This document shows positions 12,363-20,991 of a stretch of DNA of 64,000 bases, piece after piece. This stretch comes from Bartonella phoceensis (GTDB lineage Bacteria; Pseudomonadota; Alphaproteobacteria; Rhizobiales; Rhizobiaceae): positions 62,001 to 126,000 of the forward strand of contig NZ_CADEAD010000004.1 of NCBI RefSeq assembly GCF_902825145.1. The letters run 5' to 3'. Each line of letters opens with the position of its first letter. Within the stretch, counting starts at the first letter, position 1. A program made the position numbers and the translations under genes. The notes under the pieces are model-generated. The model was given only the letters and a program-made list of their open reading frames with translations. It searched no databases and was not told where the DNA came from.

Positions 12363-12397
12363 AAGGATAATTTTGCTATGCTTATACTTTATTAAGA

Positions 12398-14728
12398 TTA
12401 AGTTTTGCTTACAAAATTGTCGAGTACACGCTGTTCTCCAGCTTTTTCAAACATAATCGTTAATTTATGATCGTCTATTGCTGTGATATGACCATAACCG
12501 AACTTTATGTGAAAAATCCGATCATTGATTGCAAAATCTGATGGTGCTTCAGAGATTGATTTGGCGATGACTTTTCCTTCAATGTTCTTTTGCGCTCGCT
12601 TCTGTCCTGATGTAGCATAAGCATTATAAAATGAACCATGATGCTTAAAGGAAGATTTTCCATAACCACCATAAAATGTTTCCATTTTTATAATTTCAAT
12701 GTGCTCTTCTGGTAATTCATTGAGAAAACGAGAGGGGAGTGTAGATTGCCAAAGACCGTGGATTCTCCGATTAGATACAAACCATATATGCAAATGTTTT
12801 TTTGCTCTCGTCAGTCCTACATAAGCCAACCGCCGTTCTTCTTCTAATCCTAAACGGCCACCTTCATCCAGTGAGCGTTGGTGAGGAAAGAGACCTTCTT
12901 CCCAACCAGGAAGAAAAACTGTTTCAAATTCAAGTCCTTTGGCTGAATGAAGAGTCATGATGTTGACAGCATCAGTGTTTTCATTGTTTTCAGCATCCAT
13001 CACTAGTGCAACATGTTCTAAAAAGCTATGAAGACTTTCAAATTGTTCCATAGAGCGGATCATTTCTTTGAGATTTTCTAACCGTGTTGGTGCCTCTGGT
13101 GAGCGGTCTTCTAACCACATAGCTGTGTAGCCTGAATCATCAAGAATTGTTTCAGCAAGCTCTCTATGAGAAGTGCATTGCAGCATATTCTGCCAACGAC
13201 GGAAATATTCAACAATGTTGCGCAAAGCACTGCGTGCTTTAGGTTTTAGTTCGTCCGTTTCAATTATTGCAGCTGCGGCAGAAAAGAGAGGAATAGCGCG
13301 TGCACGTGCACTCTCATAGAGGGTTCGTAGGGTTGCATCTCCTAGGCCACGCTTGGGTGTGTTGATAACACGTTCAAAAGCTAAGTCATCTGCTGGCTGG
13401 GCAACAACGCGTAAATAAGCTATCGCGTCACGTATTTCCATCCGTTCATAAAAGCGTGGACCACCAATGATGCGGTAGTTAAGGCCAAGTGTTACAAAGC
13501 GATCTTCAAATTCACGCATCTGAAATGATGCGCGCACTAATATAGCTATATGATTTAGTGAACGACCAGCTTGTTGTGCACGTTCAATTTCTTCTCCAAT
13601 TGCACGTGCTTCTTCTCCTGAATCCCATGCGGCATGAATTTTTACTTTTTCTTCTTCGGTATTTATTTGATCTGAAAAAAGTGTTTTTCCAAGTCTTCCT
13701 TGGTTATGAGAAATGAGATGAGAAGCGGTTTTGAGAATGTGTGATGTTGAGCGATAGTTACGTTCTAAACGAATAATTTTTGCGGGAGGAAAATCTTTTT
13801 CAAAACGCAAGATATTATCGACTTTAGCACCACGCCACCTGTAAATAGATTGATCATCATCACCAACACAACAAAGATTGACGTGTTGTCCTTTGGATTG
13901 TTGTGCCAAAAGCCGAAGCCAAAGATACTGGGCTGTATTCGTATCTTGATATTCATCTACAAGAATATAGCGAAATTTGGTATGATATTCGCGAAGAATA
14001 TCTGGATTATGTTGGAAGATAGAGATAGAATGAAGCAGAAGATCTCCAAAATCACAAGAATTAAGGCTTTTTAGTCTTTCCTGATAGCTGCGATAGAGCT
14101 TGCGTCCCATACCGTTAGCAAAGGAATGGGCATCGCTTTCTGAAATATGTTCTGGTGAAAGTCCTTGATTTTTCCAAGAATCAATCATCATGGCAAAGCC
14201 ACGTGCTGGCCAACGCTTATCATCCAGTCCTTCAGCTTGAATAAGCTGTTTTAACAGACGAATAACATCATCACTATCCAGAATTGTAAAGTTGTTTTTT
14301 AAATCAACAAGTTCTGCGTGACGACGCAAAATTTTTGCTCCGGTAGCATGAAAAGTTCCAAGCCAAGGCATCCCTTCAACAGTTTCACCAATAAGTTCAC
14401 CAATACGCATTTTCATTTCACGGGCTGCTTTATTGGTGAAAGTGACAGCAAGTATCTGTTTAGGAGAAGCAAGCCCGGAGTGCAGAATGTGAGAAATACG
14501 GGTTGTTAAAACGCGTGTTTTTCCAGTACCAGCACCTGCAAGAACTAAAAGAGGCCCCTCAGTATTCATAACAGCTTGTTGCTGTTCTGAATTGAGCTGT
14601 TCTAAATAGTTCGTGTTATATGATTTTTTTCCTTTTATAACAGGCGAAGAAGTCCCAGAGTTTTTCTCATCATAGGTTGGGGAGGCATCTTCTTCAAAGA
14701 AAGGTATGTGATCAGAAAAATTATTCAT
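12398..14728 (-). CDS. uvrD: DNA helicase II UvrD/PcrA
   Basis: UvrD is a superfamily 1A 3'-5' helicase for nucleotide excision and mismatch repair. The 776-residue protein has the Q-motif LNSEQQQAV, Walker A GAGTGKT near 64-70, Walker B VDEYQDTN near 257, QSIYRWRGA, and the C-terminal motifs TLHSAKGLEFE and VGLTRAKK. A short basic, Gly/Tyr-rich linker leads to a small C-terminal Tudor-like segment (GYGHITAIDDHKLTIMFE). Length is normal for alphaproteobacterial UvrD. It converges with the hexapeptide transferase gene with only 35 bases between stops and no clear terminator. Confidence 0.95.
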   Translation of the reverse strand: MNNFSDHIPFFEEDASPTYDEKNSGTSSPVIKGKKSYNTNYLEQLNSEQQQAVMNTEGPLLVLAGAGTGKTRVLTTRISHILHSGLASPKQILAVTFTNKAAREMKMRIGELIGETVEGMPWLGTFHATGAKILRRHAELVDLKNNFTILDSDDVIRLLKQLIQAEGLDDKRWPARGFAMMIDSWKNQGLSPEHISESDAHSFANGMGRKLYRSYQERLKSLNSCDFGDLLLHSISIFQHNPDILREYHTKFRYILVDEYQDTNTAQYLWLRLLAQQSKGQHVNLCCVGDDDQSIYRWRGAKVDNILRFEKDFPPAKIIRLERNYRSTSHILKTASHLISHNQGRLGKTLFSDQINTEEEKVKIHAAWDSGEEARAIGEEIERAQQAGRSLNHIAILVRASFQMREFEDRFVTLGLNYRIIGGPRFYERMEIRDAIAYLRVVAQPADDLAFERVINTPKRGLGDATLRTLYESARARAIPLFSAAAAIIETDELKPKARSALRNIVEYFRRWQNMLQCTSHRELAETILDDSGYTAMWLEDRSPEAPTRLENLKEMIRSMEQFESLHSFLEHVALVMDAENNENTDAVNIMTLHSAKGLEFETVFLPGWEEGLFPHQRSLDEGGRLGLEEERRLAYVGLTRAKKHLHIWFVSNRRIHGLWQSTLPSRFLNELPEEHIEIIKMETFYGGYGKSSFKHHGSFYNAYATSGQKRAQKNIEGKVIAKSISEAPSDFAINDRIFHIKFGYGHITAIDDHKLTIMFEKAGEQRVLDNFVSKT

Positions 14729-14831
14729 TATACCTTTTTTGTAATCTTTTTTTTATTAAAGTTCTAGGTTAAAAAAACAACAACAACTTCGATTGAACAA
14801 GAGACAGATATCACCAAAAATGAAACAAATA

Positions 14832-15098
14832 TTAAAAACGTTGGGTGAGAACGCTCTCAAGTGCATAAACACGTAATGAAGACGAAAGATTCACATGTTG
14901 TGGCCGCTTTCTGTCAATATCAGTGATAATAAAGGCTAAAGATTGTCCTTTCTTTCGTGCTACTGCTTTGAGAATGTCTAGAAATGGTTGTTCTAAAGAT
15001 ATGCTTGTTGCATGTCCATCAATCCGAATGGATATTTTTCGTGGTATTATCTTTGACCAATCGATAAAATTATCTTCACGCATCATTCCTACTCTCAT
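14832..15098 (-). CDS. Small ribbon-helix-helix domain protein
   Basis: The 88-residue protein has the form of the RHH_4-type ribbon-helix-helix family found in Rhizobiales: a short strand (KISIRIDGHATSISLE) followed by helices (PFLDILKAVARKKG, SLAFIITDIDRKR). These are putative DNA-binding regulators, often of unknown target. Its start overlaps the stop of the DUF4169 gene by 4 bases (ATGA), so the two are probably translationally coupled. In-frame Met codons at residues 5 and 6 are alternative starts. Function is not established. Confidence 0.75.
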   Translation of the reverse strand: MRVGMMREDNFIDWSKIIPRKISIRIDGHATSISLEQPFLDILKAVARKKGQSLAFIITDIDRKRPQHVNLSSSLRVYALESVLTQRF

Positions 15099-15277
15099 TC
15101 ATCGCGGCATAAACGATTTTGATCAAGAAATTTTTGCACTTTTAAAGATTCCTTATGCTCAAAAATCTTTTCAACTTTTGTTCGTCCAAAACGAGAGCGA
15201 TTCTCCTCTGCGTGAACAGCCTGTTCTGCCCACTTTTTTCGTTTTCGAAATTGACGAAGGTTAATAAGTTTAGTCAT
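15095..15277 (-). CDS. DUF4169-family small basic protein
   Basis: The 60-residue, strongly charged protein begins MTKLINLRQFRKRKKWAEQ, which matches the conserved N-terminus of the DUF4169 family of alphaproteobacteria. Nothing is known of its function. It lies 8 bases downstream of sspB and overlaps the RHH gene by 4 bases. This small cluster (sspB, DUF4169, RHH) is a conserved arrangement in Rhizobiales, which supports it as a real gene despite its size. Confidence 0.75.
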   Translation of the reverse strand: MTKLINLRQFRKRKKWAEQAVHAEENRSRFGRTKVEKIFEHKESLKVQKFLDQNRLCRDE

Positions 15278-15285
15278 GAGAAAAT

Positions 15286-15834
15286 TTATTTTTTGCGAAA
15301 AGAATCTAAAGAAACAACATCAGCACTTGGTTTGGCATCATTGTTTGAAGGTTCTTTATTTGCGCTGAGATTTTGTTCTTTTGGTAATGTAGTTTCTTTT
15401 TTTTGTTTATCTGATGATGGAATGGCAGGTGTCGAGGAGATATTTTCTGAATTTTCACTCTCGTCGGAGGTGAGATTCGAGGGTAGATCAAATGCTGCTT
15501 CAAATGATGCAACAGGGTCATAAAATACTTGGATGGAAGTAAAAGGAATCACGAGTTTTTCACTAATTTCTCTAAAGGAGAGTGTTACCTCAAAAGCATT
15601 TTCTAAAACACTTAAGTCCCTAAACTGATGTTGTAAAACGATTGTCATTTGTTCTGGGTAACGACTTTTAAGACGAGGAGAGATTTTTACACCTGGGGCA
15701 TTTGTTAGAAAGGTAATAAAAAAATGATGATTTCCTGGAAGACCTGCTTTGGCAACTTCCGATAAAACTTTACGGATAACTCCACGAAGCGCATCCTGAA
15801 CGAGAATATCGTAACGGATTTGATCTTGAACCAT
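15286..15834 (-). CDS. sspB: ClpXP adaptor SspB (alphaproteobacterial type)
   Basis: SspB delivers ssrA-tagged proteins to the ClpXP protease. The 182-residue protein has the SspB core at about 1-120, with segments such as YDILVQDALRGVIRKVL, HHFFITF, PGVKISPRLK and YPEQMTIVLQHQF. A disordered acidic/Lys tail (about 125-175) leads to a conserved C-terminal SADVVSLDSFRKK, the likely ClpX-docking tail. The gene lies about 175 bases downstream of the tmRNA gene on the same strand, so tag donor and tag adaptor are neighbours. It heads the sspB-DUF4169-RHH group. Confidence 0.9.
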   Translation of the reverse strand: MVQDQIRYDILVQDALRGVIRKVLSEVAKAGLPGNHHFFITFLTNAPGVKISPRLKSRYPEQMTIVLQHQFRDLSVLENAFEVTLSFREISEKLVIPFTSIQVFYDPVASFEAAFDLPSNLTSDESENSENISSTPAIPSSDKQKKETTLPKEQNLSANKEPSNNDAKPSADVVSLDSFRKK

Positions 15835-16008
15835 CGAAGTTTATTCCTTTTATTTTACGTTGCAAATGAGCATGCGTAGTATTGTGCAATAGAATGTATT
15901 TTTAAGCTAGCAATATTTGCTTACTATGCACCTAAATTAACTAAAAAAGTAGGGAGAATTTTATGACAAATACTTTCTAAAAAATCAATTGATAACATTT
16001 ATAAAGAT

Positions 16009-16034
16009 GAAGGCTTCTGTTGCCAGGTGCCTTC
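16009..16034 (-). terminator. Terminator-like hairpin at the 3' end of ssrA
   Basis: GAAGGC and GCCTTC (plus-strand 16009-16014 and 16029-16034) form a 6-bp stem just after the tag-bearing piece, followed on the minus strand by ATCTTTATAA. The U-run is short, so this may be a terminator or a processing hairpin. Confidence 0.5.
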
Positions 16035-16089
16035 GAACCCCGCTTAAACCTGCGACGGTTTAAGACTCAATTTGAAACATTCACACCAC

Positions 16090-16128
16090 TTAAGCGGCGC
16101 GACGTATTTCCGCATAGTTGTCATTTGC
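16090..16128 (-). other. tmRNA proteolysis-tag reading frame
   Basis: Twelve codons from the GCA resume codon to TAA encode ANDNYAEIRRAA. The ANDNYA start is like other bacterial tags and is the part read by adaptors such as SspB. The final Ala-Ala is present, but the residue before it is Arg rather than the common Leu or Val. Confidence 0.88.
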
Positions 16129-16455
16129 AACTACTCATTTAGCCCGATAACGGTGGTACAATACCGAGTAAAAGAGCGATCTTTACACCCTTGTCGATCC
16201 TATTTCGCCCCCACCAAAATATAATTTTGGTTGTTTATACTTTGGTGGAGGCGCCGGGTACCGCCCCCGGGTCCAATAGGTTTATTTCACCGTCCATTTA
16301 TTACCATAGCTGGAAAGCCAGCTTTCTAAATATAGATGAAGAACAGTCTTAGGAAAAGGGGGGTTGTTAATATTTTTAATCCTCTAGTTATTTACGGAGC
16401 TATATGTGCGGCTGTAAAGTATAGCCGCTCATTTTTGGAGAGGAGATGGAGCAAA

Positions 16456-16761
16456 ATGAAAAATGATCTAGAAGATATTAAATTATATGACCCAAATCCC
16501 GATGAGGCTGCAATAGAACGGCTCAGCCATCGTTTAGCTTTGGTGATGCAAAAGCAGGATGCGTCGCTTGTTGCTACATCAGATTCAAAAGAGGTAGAAC
16601 GTGTTGAAAAATGGGTTCAAGATGTTTTGGATGTTGATGAGCAGAGTGCTAAAATGGCTGTTGAAAAGGTTGCAGAGATGATGTCTGGAAATCGCAGAAA
16701 AAGTCGAATGACTTTTTATTATTTGGTAGCCAAACAATTAAACAGGCTTCATAAAATTTAA
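16456..16761 (+). CDS. DUF2853-family protein
   Basis: From the ATG at 16456 the protein has 101 residues and shows the DUF2853 pattern, including KQDASLVATSDSKEVERVEKW. The function of the family is unknown. I chose 16456, preceded by GGAGATGGA, because the upstream extension from 16336 lies beside the tmRNA 5' end and does not look conserved. It lies divergently from ssrA and is followed by a strong terminator. Confidence 0.75.
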   Translation: MKNDLEDIKLYDPNPDEAAIERLSHRLALVMQKQDASLVATSDSKEVERVEKWVQDVLDVDEQSAKMAVEKVAEMMSGNRRKSRMTFYYLVAKQLNRLHKI

Positions 16762-16795
16762 GAATATTAAAATTGAATTTTTATGCAATTATGAT

Positions 16796-16821
16796 AAAAA
16801 GCCCAATCTTTTGGGCTTTTT
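16796..16821. terminator. Bidirectional terminator
   Basis: AAAAAGCCCAA and TTGGGCTTTTT form an 11-bp stem with a 4-base loop and T-runs in both directions. It separates the DUF2853 gene from the broken kgtP copy on the other strand. A similar GCCC/GGGC hairpin follows the intact kgtP copy at 19145. Confidence 0.85.
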
Positions 16822-16837
16822 CATTTCATGCAGGAAG

Positions 16838-17637
16838 TTAATGGGCTTTATCGTCTTGGAGTGATCCTCTTTTACGCATACTTGGGGCAAAGAGAAGCGC
16901 AATGAAAGCCATGATCATCACGATGGTTATGTAAAAGTAAAAGAGTGATTCATAACCATACTCTTTTAGTCCAAGCGCGACGTATTCAGCAGAATCACCA
17001 AATAAGGCGTTACCAATGGCATGAGAGATGCTAACGCTTAACGTCTGTATGGAAGAGGGAAACATGTCTGATTTTATCACACCAGAGATAGATGTATATA
17101 TGCTCATAACGAAGAGCAAGCCAATAACGACGGATAAGGCAATCTATATGTTATGGGTATTACTGATTATCCAGAGTCCAGGAAAAATAAAGGTGGCAGA
17201 GAGTATACTCCAAATGATGCGTAAAGTTTTTGTTCTAATTTCATCGGCAATGATACCTGCTATGGGCTGGAACAGGATGAAAATAAATAGCGCAGCCGTC
17301 ATAATCGTTCTTGCGGTTTGTTTATCAAAGCCGGTGGTTGTGATCAGATATTTCTGCATATAAGTCGTCAAGGTGTGAAATGTGAGTGACCCTTCTGATG
17401 CAAAGCAGGCAATCACGACAACGGCTTTTGTATGTTTGGTGAGAAGTTCCTTAAGATTATCAGAGTGTTTTTGAGATCGGCTTTCTTCCGTGGTTGTTTC
17501 ATGGAGCGCACGACGTAGATAAATCGCAACGAGTGTTCCACATCCACCAATCACAAAAAGAATACCCCAATCCCATGCTTTTAACTGATCTTCAGAGGGA
17601 TAAGTTGCCAGAATATTATTAAACAGGGAGTAAAAAC
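16838..17637 (-). pseudogene. kgtP-like MFS permease, 5'-truncated with nonsense codon
   Basis: Minus-strand sequence matches residues from about 178 to the C-terminus of the intact neighbour at 17820: SEDQLKAWDWG, HETTTEESRS, TTYMQKYLITTTGFDKQTA, then the last 93 residues to the stop at 16838. The N-terminal half is missing. A TAG at 17144-17146 stands where intact copies have Trp (N-A/T-W-T/V-A-L), a single G-to-A change, and the frame is otherwise open. Substitutions in conserved positions are frequent. The missing half may be the separate plus-strand fragment at 19651. Confidence 0.9.
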
Positions 17638-17819
17638 AAACAGATAGTTCTCATATAAACATTATAATTCTTCTCTTTTTTCTAAAATAAAATACTCAAA
17701 GATTCTACAACCCAAATAAAGCGTCTCAAATATTTTTCATAAAAAACTATCACTATAGAATTAAATTTTGATAATACAAATTATAATTAACTTTTATAGA
17801 TCGAAAAGGGGAGTATTTC

Positions 17820-19127
17820 ATGAAAAGCAAAACAGCTTTAGAATCAGATGATACAAGGAAACGCATTTTTGCTATCATCTCCAGTGCATCGGGGAATTTA
17901 GTGGAATGGTATGATTTTTATGCTTACTCCTTTGCATCGGTTTATTTTGCATCACAATTTTTTCCTGAAGATGAAGATGCTGTTACACAACTGTTAAAAA
18001 CTGCAGGAATCTTTTTTATTGGCTTTCTTATGCGTCCAATCGGAGCATGGCTCTTTGGCTTCATTGCTGACCGCTATGGACGTAAACGCTCAATGCTTAT
18101 TTCTGTTTTTATGATGTGTGGAGGTTCTTTTTTCATTGCCATACTTCCCACCTACGAGACTTTAGGAATGACAGCAGCATTTCTTCTCCTTTTAGTCCGT
18201 ATGTTTCAAGGACTTTCCGTTGGTGGTGAATACGGTACAGCAGCTACTTATATGAGTGAAGTTGCACCCAAAAATCGTCGTGGGCTCTTTGCTTCTTTTC
18301 AATATGCAACAACGATATCAGGTCAACTTCTCGCGAGTTTTATAATATTTATTTTAGCCATTTACCTTACTGAAAATCAATTAAGAGCGTGGGGATGGCG
18401 TATTCCTTTTATCATTGGTGGTTTTGGAGCAATCGTTTCAATTTATCTACGTAGCATGCTTCATGAAACAACAACCCTCAAAAGCCGCTCTGAACAGCAC
18501 GCCGGTAGTCTTAAAGAACTTTTTCGCAATCATAAAAAAGCGTTCTTTTTGGTTGTTGGCTTTACAGCTGGCGGTTCACTCACATTTTATACATACACCA
18601 CTTATATGCAAAAATATCTGGTCACAACCACTGGCTTTGATAAACAAACTGCAACAACGATAATGACTGCCGCCCTCTTTGTTTTTGTGTTATTTCAACC
18701 CCTTTTAGGTATCCTAGCCGATAAAATTGGAGCAAGAGCTTTACTTATTAGTTGGAGTGTTTTATCCATTATCTGCACCATTCCTGTCCTTAAAATGATT
18801 GGAAATGCCCATAATGCATGGACAGCGCTCTTAATCATTATCGGAATACTCTGTATTATGAGTTTTTATACATCCATCGCCGGTATTATAAAAGCAGAAT
18901 TATTCCCTGCTTCAATCCGAGCAGTTGGAGTCGGGTTTGCTTTTGCCGTAGGGAATGCACTGTTTGGTGGTTCTGCTGAATATGTAGCATTTAGATTAAA
19001 AAGTATAGGATATGAATCTGTTTTCTTTTTTTACATTATTGGTATGATGGTCATTGCCCTCATCTCTATTCTCTTTATGCCCGATATAGATAAAGGAGGA
19101 TATCTGAAAGATGATGAGATCCATTAA
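17820..19127 (+). CDS. kgtP: Alpha-ketoglutarate permease-like MFS transporter, intact copy A
   Basis: KgtP is a proton symporter of the metabolite:H+ symporter branch of the major facilitator superfamily in the inner membrane. The 435-residue protein is close in length and sequence to E. coli KgtP, sharing SGNLVEWYDFY, FLMRPIGAWLFGFIADRYGRK, GLSVGGEYGTAATYMSE, GWRIPF, TTYMQKYLV and FGGSAEYVA. Twelve membrane segments can be seen. It starts after AAAGGGGAG and ends before a terminator. About 100 bases upstream resemble the region upstream of the broken copy at 19651, which points to tandem duplication. Substrate specificity is inferred only. Confidence 0.88.
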   Translation: MKSKTALESDDTRKRIFAIISSASGNLVEWYDFYAYSFASVYFASQFFPEDEDAVTQLLKTAGIFFIGFLMRPIGAWLFGFIADRYGRKRSMLISVFMMCGGSFFIAILPTYETLGMTAAFLLLLVRMFQGLSVGGEYGTAATYMSEVAPKNRRGLFASFQYATTISGQLLASFIIFILAIYLTENQLRAWGWRIPFIIGGFGAIVSIYLRSMLHETTTLKSRSEQHAGSLKELFRNHKKAFFLVVGFTAGGSLTFYTYTTYMQKYLVTTTGFDKQTATTIMTAALFVFVLFQPLLGILADKIGARALLISWSVLSIICTIPVLKMIGNAHNAWTALLIIIGILCIMSFYTSIAGIIKAELFPASIRAVGVGFAFAVGNALFGGSAEYVAFRLKSIGYESVFFFYIIGMMVIALISILFMPDIDKGGYLKDDEIH

Positions 19128-19650
19128 TTTTCTACAAACAATAGAAAGGCCCATAAATTGGGCTTTTTTATAATGTATGTATGAATATTCAATATAGAAG
19201 CAAAAAATATAAAATCATCTACTCTTATAGCTTACTCTACAAGAAAAAATATTATGCTCCTTTATCAGATAAAGAATACGAGTATAAAGATTTCTATTAT
19301 TGAGATTTCATCAAATATTTTTAATTGCTTAGCAATGAAATAATAAAAAGTTACATAATTTTTCTACACCGCTCAAATATCCTACCGGAAATTTTTAAAA
19401 TAGCCGTTATTTAAGCACTCTGCTTACCAACATTTTATCTCGCTTGAGACTATTTTATCAATACACTATTTTCATTTAAATTCAAAGCTATAAGTCTTTC
19501 TTCTAATACAAAAATAAAACCCTCAGAAGCTGCAAGCTTATCATTCAAATAACTTTTCTCAAATAGCTTTCATAAGCAATTATTATGATACAATTGATTT
19601 TGGTGATATAAATCGTAAAATAAACTATAAGTCTAAAAGGGAAATAACTT
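19128..19650. other. AT-rich spacer with duplicated kgtP promoter region
   Basis: Apart from the terminator at 19145, no gene is visible. The last ~95 bases (about 19557-19650) resemble the region upstream of kgtP copy A (about 17716-17819): both contain CTCAAATA, TTTCATAA, ATT(G/A)A(A)TTTTG and a purine-rich AAAAGGG before the ATG. Confidence 0.5.
19145..19170 (+). terminator. Rho-independent terminator after kgtP copy A
   Basis: AAAGGCCCA and TTGGGCTTTTTT form a GC-rich stem with a 4-6 base loop and a run of six T, 18 bases after the stop codon. Confidence 0.8.
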
Positions 19651-20195
19651 ATGGAAAATGGAACAATTTCAGCATCACAGGATGCAGGAAAACGCGTTTT
19701 TGCTATTATAGTAAGCGCATCAGGAAATTTCGCAGAATGGTATGATTTTTACATTTTCTCATTTGCATCGATTTATTTTGCATCACAATTTTTTCTTTCA
19801 GATGGTGATGTGATTACGCCGCTGTTGCAAACTGCAGGTGTATTTTTTATTGGCTTTCTTATGCGCCCTATTGGCACTTGGTTTTTAGGATTTGTCGCTG
19901 ATCGTTATGGACGTAAACGCTCAATGCTTGTATCTATTTTTATGATGTGTGGTGGCTCTTTTTTCATTGCCATACTTCCCTACCTATGAAATCTTAGGAA
20001 GAACATCAGCAATCCTTCTACTTTTAGCGCAGATGATGCAAGGCCTTTCAGCGGGAGACGAATATGGTACAGCGGTCACTTATATGAGTGAAGTTGTCTT
20101 CAAAAATCATCGTGGGCTTTTTGCTTCTTTATAATCTGCCACTTTTATTACAGGTCAGCTTCTTGCCAGTTTCATTGTAAATATCATTGCTTTTT
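19651..20195 (+). pseudogene. kgtP-like MFS permease, frameshifted and 3'-truncated
   Basis: The frame begins like an intact KgtP (SASGNFAEWYDFYIFSFAS, FLMRPIGTWFLGF, DRYGRKRSML) with AAAGGGAAATAA before the ATG. After FFIAILP an extra T near 19980 shifts the frame. The match continues in the next frame (TYEILGRTSAILLLLAQMMQ, GDEYGTAVTYMSEV) to a TAA at 20132-20134 in place of Gln, then SATFITGQLLASFIV, and fades after about residue 180. The C-terminal half is absent. The fragment is complementary in extent to the minus-strand fragment at 16838. Confidence 0.9.
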
Positions 20196-20549
20196 AGATA
20201 AAAATGTGTGGAGGTAGGGTGGTCTTGTGAGGAAAATATAGTTTAATTTCTATTATTGATAATAAGTAAGCTGTATTTCTATTATACTGCGCTTTTTTTA
20301 ATTTTTTAGATGGGGAGAAATTTACGTAGTTAAGAAAGCCATTATTTTTCGTGAATTTAGCGAAATATCAAGGCATCTTAAGTATAGCATTTCCCCGTTT
20401 GTATAATTTCTATTGTTTTATAAAATGGGTGTTGTTTACGTTTGTGAAATGTTGGGTATTTATTGACAAACTTGCGGCGTTTGAAGATATTGATTGATAA
20501 CGTGTTTATGGGAGGAAACAAAGTTTTTTGTTTTTCTTGTATGCAGTTT

Positions 20550-20574
20550 ATTATCACATCCATGTTGTGATAAT
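20550..20574. promoter_or_regulatory. Perfect 9-bp inverted repeat
   Basis: ATTATCACA (20550-20558) and TGTGATAAT (20566-20574) are exact reverse complements with a 7-base spacer. No T-run follows, so an operator-like site is more likely than a terminator. No intact gene starts nearby, and its role is unknown. Confidence 0.4.
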
Positions 20575-20948
20575 CCGCCATTCACACATTTACAGCTGAA
20601 AGTGCTGCTGTTGTTCATTTTTGTACGCTTATGCTGTTGTAAAAAAGAACTTTTCAAAATGGGATGACTATAATTTTTGTTATAGAAGGAAGTCTTTTTC
20701 AATAAAGGTTAATCATTATTGAGACAGCTCCTTTTTTCTTCAATTTTGATAAAAAAGCGTACGCTTATAAAAATAAATCAAATATTTTTTGATCTTAAAG
20801 ATTCTATCTTCAGTGGAAGAAGAAAATGACATATTGGTAATAATAGCGGTGATTTACTTTTCATAATTCGTTATAGAGGGGAATATTACTCTCCTTTACG
20901 ATATTGGGAATGCAGTTTGTAAATATTCATTCCCCTATGAAAGACATA

Positions 20949-20977
20949 AAAAAAGTCCAGGATACCGGTCTTTTTTG
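20949..20977 (-). terminator. Probable terminator after kgtP copy B
   Basis: AAAAAAGTCC and GGTCTTTTTT form a stem with one T-T mismatch and an 8-base loop, with T-runs on both strands. It lies 15 bases downstream of the stop of the minus-strand permease. Confidence 0.65.
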
Positions 20978-20991
20978 TTTAGCGTAAAAAG

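Larger units (their letters stand above)
16009..16325 (-). ncRNA. ssrA: Circularly permuted two-piece tmRNA gene (ssrA)
   Basis: Read on the minus strand, the gene first encodes the acceptor piece, ending CGCCTCCACCA-3' at 16243. Its T-stem CCGGG/CCCGG encloses the unusual loop GGCGGTA, as known for alphaproteobacterial two-piece tmRNA. A spacer of about 30 bases is followed by the coding piece, starting GGGGGCG at 16212. GGGGGCG pairs with CGCCTCC to rebuild the acceptor stem with one G-T pair. The tag frame at 16128-16090 reads ANDNYAEIRRAA then TAA. A hairpin (16308-16323) lies near the 5' end. The outer ends are my estimate. Confidence 0.93.
20196..20991. other. AT-rich spacer, no gene recognised
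   Basis: About 800 bases without a supportable gene. Two overlapping minus-strand frames (20378-20581 and 20460-20702) lack ribosome binding sites and resemble nothing I know. The stretch holds a perfect inverted repeat at 20550-20574 and a terminator-like hairpin at 20949-20977. Some of the left end may be decayed kgtP sequence. Confidence 0.5.

Noticed and set aside
20550-20574. CRP-type binding site
   Set aside because: The half sites are in the opposite order (TCACA then TGTGA) to the CRP consensus TGTGA-N6-TCACA.
20378-20702. Two overlapping minus-strand frames of 67 and 80 codons
   Set aside because: No ribosome binding site, unusual composition rich in Asn/Lys/His, and no recognised family.
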